Part shown: positions 59,458 through 64,000 of the stretch, piece by piece | How the letters are laid out: every line of letters begins with the position of its first letter | Numbering within the stretch: the stretch's first letter is position 1 | NCBI GenBank assembly: GCA_003242885.1 | Contig: QKMZ01000003.1 | Span: 62,001 to 126,000, forward strand | Direction: 5' to 3' | DNA length: 64,000 nt | DNA from: Candidatus Melainabacteria bacterium | GTDB taxonomy: Bacteria; Cyanobacteriota; Vampirovibrionia; Obscuribacterales; Obscuribacteraceae | The notes under the pieces: generated by a model | What the model saw: only the letters and a program-made list of their open reading frames with translations | What the model was told of the DNA's origin: nothing | Databases searched by the model: none | Translations under genes and position numbers: made by a program

Positions 59458-59501
59458 TTAACAAAACGACTTTCGCCATCGACCTTTAGTATGGTGCTTT
59501 G

Positions 59502-62150
59502 CTAAACAGCAATCGTAGAGCTTTTCAAACGCTTGTAAAATACATGCTTGGCAATTTCGACGCATCCGAGATAGACGCCGGCAATCAAGGTAAGGATGCC
59601 AAAGAATACAGGCGGCAATGGACTGAAGCCAAAAGTCTGTGCGAAAGGTGGCAAGGTAAGAATACAAGCTGCCAGAACAATCGAAAGGCTGAGCAAGACC
59701 AGCAACTTTCCGGGTTTGCTTTTCAGGCAGGAGCGTCTTGTTCGGATCACAAAAATTACAAGTATTTGCGTAGCCAGCGATTCAACAAACCAGCCAGTAT
59801 GGAAAAGACTTTCGTTCGCTTTCAGAATAGCTATCAGCACAAAAAAGGTGATGAAGTCAAAGATCGAGCTTATTGGTCCTATGGAGACCATGAACTTTTT
59901 GATGAAGTTAATATCGCCGTGTGAAGGCCTAGAAAGAAGCTCTTCGTCGACATTGTCCAGAGGTAAAGCCAGTTCGGAAAGATCGTATAGAAGGTTATTC
60001 AAAAGAATTTGCACGGGCAGCATCGGCAGAAAAGGCAGAAAAATGGTAGCCACCGCCATGCTAAACATGTTGCCAAAATTAGAACTGGTCGCCATAAGAA
60101 TATATTTCTGCACATTGACAAAGGCTCGACGCCCTTCTCTTATTCCGGCGTGAAGCACTTTTAGATCATGCTTCAGAAGGACCATGTCTGCAGCCTGCTT
60201 TGCCACATCTACTGCCGTGTCTACAGATATACCGACGTCTGCAGTATGCAGCGATGGGGCGTCATTGATGCCGTCGCCGAGGAAGCCAACTGTAGCTCCT
60301 CGCGCCTTTAAGGCGGCAATTATCCTTGTTTTCTGAGAGGGAGTAACCCTGCAAAAGAGGTTCGTATTCTGACATCTTGCCTGCAAGGCATGGTCGTCAA
60401 GCTTGTTTATTTCATCACCAATAAGCAGACCAGAGATTTCAAAGTCGAGCTTTTTGCAAACATATTTTGCAACTAGTTCGTGGTCGCCACTTAATACTTT
60501 CACCTGCACGTTATCTTCACCAAGCGCAATCAAGGCATCTTTTGCAGAAGATTTAGGAGGATCGAGAAACGCAGCAAATCCTTTGAAGACAAGCTCTTTT
60601 TCGTCATCCAATCGAGCATGATCGTGTGTGTCATCGACATTCTTGTAAGCAATTGCCAGAATGTGAAAGCCGTCTTCAGCAAGTTTTTTGAAAAGAGCAT
60701 CGATCTGAGCCTGTACTTCAGCGCTGACTTCGATAACACGCGCAGCAGAAAGCTCGACTCTATTGCATAGTTTCAGAATGCTATCAGCCGCGCCCTTTAC
60801 CGACAACAATCGCGTTGAGCCTCGTTCAGCTAAAACAGAGACTCGCCTTCTTTCAAAGTCAAAAGGTACTTCATCGATCTTTTTCCAACCGGACATATCT
60901 ACTTCTTGGTGCGCCAAAATGGCATCATCGAGGGCGCTCTTCACACCTGTCTCGAAATAACTGTTTAGGTAGGCGAGTTGAAGAACATCCTGACTGTCCG
61001 CACCAGAGAAATCTACGTGCCTTTCCAGCACGATTTTTCCTTCTGTTAGAGTACCGGTTTTATCTGTGCAAAGAACACTCATAGAGCCAAGATCTTGCAC
61101 GGCAGAAAGACGTTTTACAATGACGCTCTGCCTGGCCATCTCCAGAGCACCTTTGCTTAGCGTCACTGTTATCACCATGGGAAGAAGCTCAGGAGTCAAT
61201 CCAACAGCCAGTGCCACACCGAATAACAATGATTGCAACAAGGGTCTATGCGCAGCAATATTTACAGCGAATGCGAATACAACCAGCACTAGAGTAACGC
61301 GCATAATCATCATGCCAAATTTTCTGACACCAGACTCAAACGATGTTTCTGGTCTGCGAGCAGCAAGACTGGTCGAGATACTGCCCAAAACTGTGTTTGC
61401 ACCTGTTGACAGAATTAGAAGTCTTCCGATTCCGCTAACGACAGAGCTGCCGGCAAAAGCAAAATGCGGTTCGTTTAAATCATTCTGGTCAAGTTTTTGC
61501 TTGCGCATTTCCGCCGAACTTGTATGTTTCTTTTCGACGGGATAAGTTTCTCCTGTCAGCATTGACTGGTTGACAAAAAAGTCGCGCGCCTTTATTAGCA
61601 CTCCATCTGCAGGTATGAGATCTCCTGCAGAAAGTAATACAAGATCACCAGGGACAATCTGCCTGCTCGGAATTCTTATTTCTTTCTGGTCGCGTAATAC
61701 TGTGCTTTCCAGGGACACGCTCTGCGAAAGCCTCTCCACCGCTTTATCGGCGCGGTATTGCTGGACGAAGTCCATTGTTATACTCATGCAGACGATTGCA
61801 AAAATGATGGTAAATCCGGTCATTTCTCCAGTGGCGGCGGAAACGAGACCAGCGCCCATAAGGATGATCACCAGCGGATTTTTGAAACGTTCTATAAATG
61901 AGAGGAGCCAGTTATTCTTGCGTGCTTTGGCTGGTTCATTAAGCCCATATTTCTCAAGGCGTCCAGCGGCCACTTCCTGCGAAAGACCATCGCCTGCAAG
62001 TTGCGAAGAACCCTGAGCATTTGTCCCCGCTACTTCCATATTGGAATTACGAGGCTTTCGGCAAAGTAAAGTCATATTTGCTGGACGTTCTGTAAGAACA
62101 TACTCTTGCATCTCCAACCAGAGCGGCAGAGTCGCCTTTGCAAACACCAC
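59502..62150 (-). CDS. MgtA/MgtB-type P-type ATPase (Mg2+ import family)
   Basis: Up to 882 residues. N-terminal GLSQEVAAGRLEKYGLNE is the cation-ATPase start. The actuator shows MLTGE (TGE 199-201), then AVGLTPELLPMVITVT (ion-binding helix) and CTDKTGTLTEG with phosphorylated Asp363 (numbers from 62150). A hinge and six further C-terminal helices follow. This wording is typical of the Mg2+ importers MgtA/MgtB rather than Ca2+ pumps. The true start is uncertain: GTG 62150 is the longest, ATG 62111 and ATG 62039 are alternatives. A GGACA-AA-TGTCC dyad lies just upstream. Confidence 0.92.
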   Translation of the reverse strand: MVFAKATLPLWLEMQEYVLTERPANMTLLCRKPRNSNMEVAGTNAQGSSQLAGDGLSQEVAAGRLEKYGLNEPAKARKNNWLLSFIERFKNPLVIILMGAGLVSAATGEMTGFTIIFAIVCMSITMDFVQQYRADKAVERLSQSVSLESTVLRDQKEIRIPSRQIVPGDLVLLSAGDLIPADGVLIKARDFFVNQSMLTGETYPVEKKHTSSAEMRKQKLDQNDLNEPHFAFAGSSVVSGIGRLLILSTGANTVLGSISTSLAARRPETSFESGVRKFGMMIMRVTLVLVVFAFAVNIAAHRPLLQSLLFGVALAVGLTPELLPMVITVTLSKGALEMARQSVIVKRLSAVQDLGSMSVLCTDKTGTLTEGKIVLERHVDFSGADSQDVLQLAYLNSYFETGVKSALDDAILAHQEVDMSGWKKIDEVPFDFERRRVSVLAERGSTRLLSVKGAADSILKLCNRVELSAARVIEVSAEVQAQIDALFKKLAEDGFHILAIAYKNVDDTHDHARLDDEKELVFKGFAAFLDPPKSSAKDALIALGEDNVQVKVLSGDHELVAKYVCKKLDFEISGLLIGDEINKLDDHALQARCQNTNLFCRVTPSQKTRIIAALKARGATVGFLGDGINDAPSLHTADVGISVDTAVDVAKQAADMVLLKHDLKVLHAGIREGRRAFVNVQKYILMATSSNFGNMFSMAVATIFLPFLPMLPVQILLNNLLYDLSELALPLDNVDEELLSRPSHGDINFIKKFMVSIGPISSIFDFITFFVLIAILKANESLFHTGWFVESLATQILVIFVIRTRRSCLKSKPGKLLVLLSLSIVLAACILTLPPFAQTFGFSPLPPVFFGILTLIAGVYLGCVEIAKHVFYKRLKSSTIAV

Positions 62151-62172
62151 CTGGCTTTAATAGTGTCATCTT

Positions 62173-62184
62173 GGACAAATGTCC
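62173..62184. promoter_or_regulatory. GGACA-AA-TGTCC dyad between divergent stress genes
   Basis: A 5-bp inverted repeat, flanked by TT and CC, in the 311-base gap between the ATPase and the USP genes. It is reminiscent of NarL/DosR-type half-sites (GGGAC). No other gene or strong hairpin was seen in this gap. Confidence 0.35.
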
Positions 62185-62461
62185 CCATCCTTCTAAGGTT
62201 TGACTGTTATTAAGACCAGCAATAATGGGCTTCCAGGGCGGTTGGCATCTTACTTACCTGAATGAATAGTCCTTTAGTATGAAGGCAAATCCGAGTGACT
62301 ATCCTAAATAATGCGGTAGGGTCCGGGCCAATTTCGAGAAAAGCAAAGGGCCGCGAGCTACGGTTGAATGCCTAGTCCCTTCGCATGATGTGGCGGCGAA
62401 TTCAAGCGTGGTCAAATGGCAGCAACGAGACGGCGAGACTCAGTACAAGAGGTTTTGGCAA

Positions 62462-62929
62462 ATGAAAGTTTTGATCGCTATTGATGAAGCCAGTTTTGCA
62501 AACGCAATTGCTGAATTCGTAAACACTCACAAATGGGATGAAGGCACGGACTTTAAGGTATTGAGTGTTGTCGAGCCTCTCAAAGTCGGCAATCTTATGG
62601 CCGTGCTCCCGGGTCCAGTTCTTGACGAGATGTTGGAGAAGAGAAAAGACGACGCAGCACGATTAGTCGAAGACTTCGTTCGCACCATAAGTAGATCTGT
62701 GCCAAAGACGAAGATTCAAAAGCAGGTGATAGAAGGTTTTGCTGCAGACGAAATCATGAAGGAAGTGACGAGAGAAAGACCTGAAATGCTCATAGTAGGA
62801 AGTCATGGAAGGCACGGACTGGACAGGATCATTCTGGGAAGTGTCTCAATGTTCCTTGTTTCTCACGCACCTTGCTCGGTTGTAGTTATTAAACCGATAG
62901 ATGCAGCCAAGGTACAAAAAATCGCATAA
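62462..62929 (+). CDS. Universal stress protein (UspA family)
   Basis: A 155-residue protein with UspA features: MKVLIAIDEASFANAIAEFV, and IVGSHGRHGLDRIILGSVSMFLVSHAPCSVVVIKP with the ATP-type glycine motif. It resembles the 58899 protein, including the H-A-P-C-S ending. ATG 62462 has GAGG nine bases upstream; an in-frame start 24 codons earlier lacks support. It diverges from the P-type ATPase and precedes the recombinase-fold gene by 43 bases. Confidence 0.93.
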   Translation: MKVLIAIDEASFANAIAEFVNTHKWDEGTDFKVLSVVEPLKVGNLMAVLPGPVLDEMLEKRKDDAARLVEDFVRTISRSVPKTKIQKQVIEGFAADEIMKEVTRERPEMLIVGSHGRHGLDRIILGSVSMFLVSHAPCSVVVIKPIDAAKVQKIA

Positions 62930-62972
62930 GAGTATTTCAAATGGATAACAACGGAAGCCCGGGAGTAAAACA

Positions 62973-63521
62973 ATGAACGCTTTGGATGATCACGAACAGC
63001 GTCCTTTGATGGAACAATTTTTTAAAGAGAAAAAACCTCACTCTCCTAGAATTAGCCATCAAGGAGACATTTTAAGCCGTTGTCTTTGCACCGAGAAAAG
63101 CAATTCAATCTCTAACTATTATGTCAATCGCAACAGAAAAGAACGACTAGTAGTGTACATCCGCGTGCTCAAAGAAGAGGACCTCGAGGAAAAGCTTGAA
63201 CTCATAAAAGAGTACTGCGCGGAGAACGGTTATCAAATTTACGACACATTCAGCGATGTTTCGGATCATCCGTCGTTTGGATTTAGAGCTGCGCTTGATG
63301 AAATGGAAAACGCAGACGGGCTGATTTCTGTCGATCTCGGACAATTTGTCGGCAGCAAGCAGGATCGTATTCGTGAATTGCGCCCGCTCATTCACCACTT
63401 CTTCTGTACGGGCGGAAAGCACCTGATCACTGTTGAAGACGGCATCGATACCGGCACCGAACTGGGGCAACAAAATGCTATCGCTTTGGTCTCCGAGACA
63501 AAGGTCGGATTTGAGACATGA
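62973..63521 (+). CDS. Serine-recombinase-fold protein lacking the catalytic serine
   Basis: A 182-residue protein. After ~55 polar residues, RLVVYIRVLKEEDLEEKLELIKEYCAENGYQIYDTFSD is the resolvase/invertase N-terminal fold. It continues FGFRAALDEMENADGLISVDLGQFVGS (where active enzymes have LDRLxRS) and KHLITVEDGIDTGTELGQ. The catalytic serine of YxRVS is Leu66 and the helix arginines are missing, so recombination is impossible. No DNA-binding domain follows. GGGAG eight bases before the ATG; its stop overlaps the next gene (ATGA). It may be a repurposed regulator or a partner of the next protein. Confidence 0.8.
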   Translation: MNALDDHEQRPLMEQFFKEKKPHSPRISHQGDILSRCLCTEKSNSISNYYVNRNRKERLVVYIRVLKEEDLEEKLELIKEYCAENGYQIYDTFSDVSDHPSFGFRAALDEMENADGLISVDLGQFVGSKQDRIRELRPLIHHFFCTGGKHLITVEDGIDTGTELGQQNAIALVSETKVGFET

Positions 63522-63934
63522 AATCGCTAAGCTTTCCTAGCGCCCGTTTATACATTCACGATTTACTTGTGGGCAACGGATTGACTGGAGCTCAGGCTAT
63601 TCAGCAAGGGGCACGAGAGTTTGGTGTATTTGAGGATGGCGGTAACCCGGAAGAGATTGAATCGGTCGGAATACCGGAGAGAGACTTGACGGATTGCTGC
63701 GAATGCTGCCAAGCCGCATATAAAGTCTTGCAACAGTTTTTCTCAAAGAGAAGTAGCACTACGCGCGCATTAGACATGGAGACAGCCTGGAAGTCATTTC
63801 GGAACAGACTGAACTATTACAGAGCGGGAATGAGCTCAGGAAAAGTAAGACCGCTCAACTGCCAACTGGCCTGTTCCAATCTTGCACCGGTAATATTCGA
63901 TCTCTTGCTTCAAGAGGTCCATCGTTACTCATAA
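63518..63934 (+). CDS. Hypothetical protein with a CCxCC cluster
   Basis: A 138-residue soluble protein starting within the stop of the previous gene (ATGA overlap), so both are coupled. A CCECC cluster (Cys60, 61, 63, 64) is followed by Cys in LNCQLAC; this could bind metal or form disulfides. No known family is recognised. The terminal helix (APVIFDLLLQEVHRY) is amphipathic. The pair with the recombinase-fold protein suggests a two-component function, otherwise unknown. Confidence 0.65.
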   Translation: MKSLSFPSARLYIHDLLVGNGLTGAQAIQQGAREFGVFEDGGNPEEIESVGIPERDLTDCCECCQAAYKVLQQFFSKRSSTTRALDMETAWKSFRNRLNYYRAGMSSGKVRPLNCQLACSNLAPVIFDLLLQEVHRYS

Positions 63935-63948
63935 GAGTGGAGCTTAAA

Positions 63949-64000
63949 ATGAGCAAGTACATATTGCAATTCGACGAGATTTCGATGGGCAGTTTGCAGA
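63949..64000 (+). CDS. Start of a truncated gene, possibly phosphoenolpyruvate synthase
   Basis: ATG 63949 with GGAG six bases before it opens a frame that runs off the window: MSKYILQFDEISMGSLQ. This wording resembles the first residues of PEP synthases and related PEP-utilising enzymes ('...W-F-D-E-x-x-x-x-D' before GGKNASLGE). With 17 residues visible the identity is only a suggestion. Confidence 0.35.
   Translation, partial: MSKYILQFDEISMGSLQ

Noticed and set aside
1..64000. CRISPR array, insertion sequence or prophage
   Set aside because: No regularly spaced direct repeats, no transposase or integrase with intact motifs, and no phage structural genes were seen.

Overview
The window reads as a chromosomal segment of a free-living, didermic bacterium with roughly balanced base composition. 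Several traits point to the cyanobacterial lineage or its non-photosynthetic sisters (Melainabacteria/Vampirovibrionia, perhaps Obscuribacterales): a single-RRM RNA-binding protein of cyanobacterial type, a PUFA/heterocyst-glycolipid-synthase-style acyl carrier protein, and many TPR proteins and CHASE3-like histidine kinases. This placement is an inference from gene content. I saw no rRNA, tRNA, CRISPR array, insertion sequence or phage module.

Layout. 0-4 kb: the 3' end of a probable phosphofructokinase, then an OmpR-type regulator divergent from a very large tandem histidine kinase. 4-10 kb: Rrf2 regulator plus TSUP sulfur exporter, secreted hydrolase, and a tandem retropepsin-like protein. 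10-15 kb: RND efflux pump and its adaptor. 15-25 kb: TPR-metallopeptidase, two CNNM/CorC proteins, NarL regulator, diheme cytochrome c, secreted and TPR proteins. 25-28 kb: ArsR regulator, RRM protein, orphan acyl carrier protein and small unknowns, with related AT-rich palindromes between them. 28-32 kb: arginine genes argF-argG-argH behind a leader with a terminator. 33-37.5 kb: DNA-alkylation-repair-like protein, then SulP transporter, second ArsR, universal stress protein and a carbonic-anhydrase-like protein. 37.5-44 kb: a run of small stress-type genes (YflT-like, hemerythrin and ferritin-like four-helix proteins, zinc ribbon, coiled coils, DUF2934). 44-48.5 kb: a thioester alpha-2-macroglobulin. 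49-52 kb: two overlapping histidine kinase genes. 52-64 kb: cytochrome c, fatty acid desaturase, an archease cassette bounded by inverted repeats, FtsH, two universal stress proteins, an MgtA-type P-ATPase, an inactivated serine-recombinase-fold protein, and the start of a possible PEP synthase.

How the parts may work together. The most unusual signal is histidine kinase division of labour, seen twice. In the 870-residue kinase at 1.5-4.1 kb, the first half has the phosphoacceptor histidine but no ATPase domain. The second half has an intact ATPase domain but an arginine in place of the histidine. At 49-52 kb the same split appears as two overlapping genes: one keeps a canonical H-box with a ruined ATPase domain, the next keeps an intact ATPase domain with an eroded H-box. 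Both imply obligate trans-phosphorylation between complementary half-kinases.

A second theme is a probable ArsR-controlled network around AT-rich palindromes with TACGCA-type half-sites, touching the RRM protein, the orphan ACP, the SulP locus and a site beside ftsH. The 36-64 kb region looks like a redox, membrane and proteostasis stress island.
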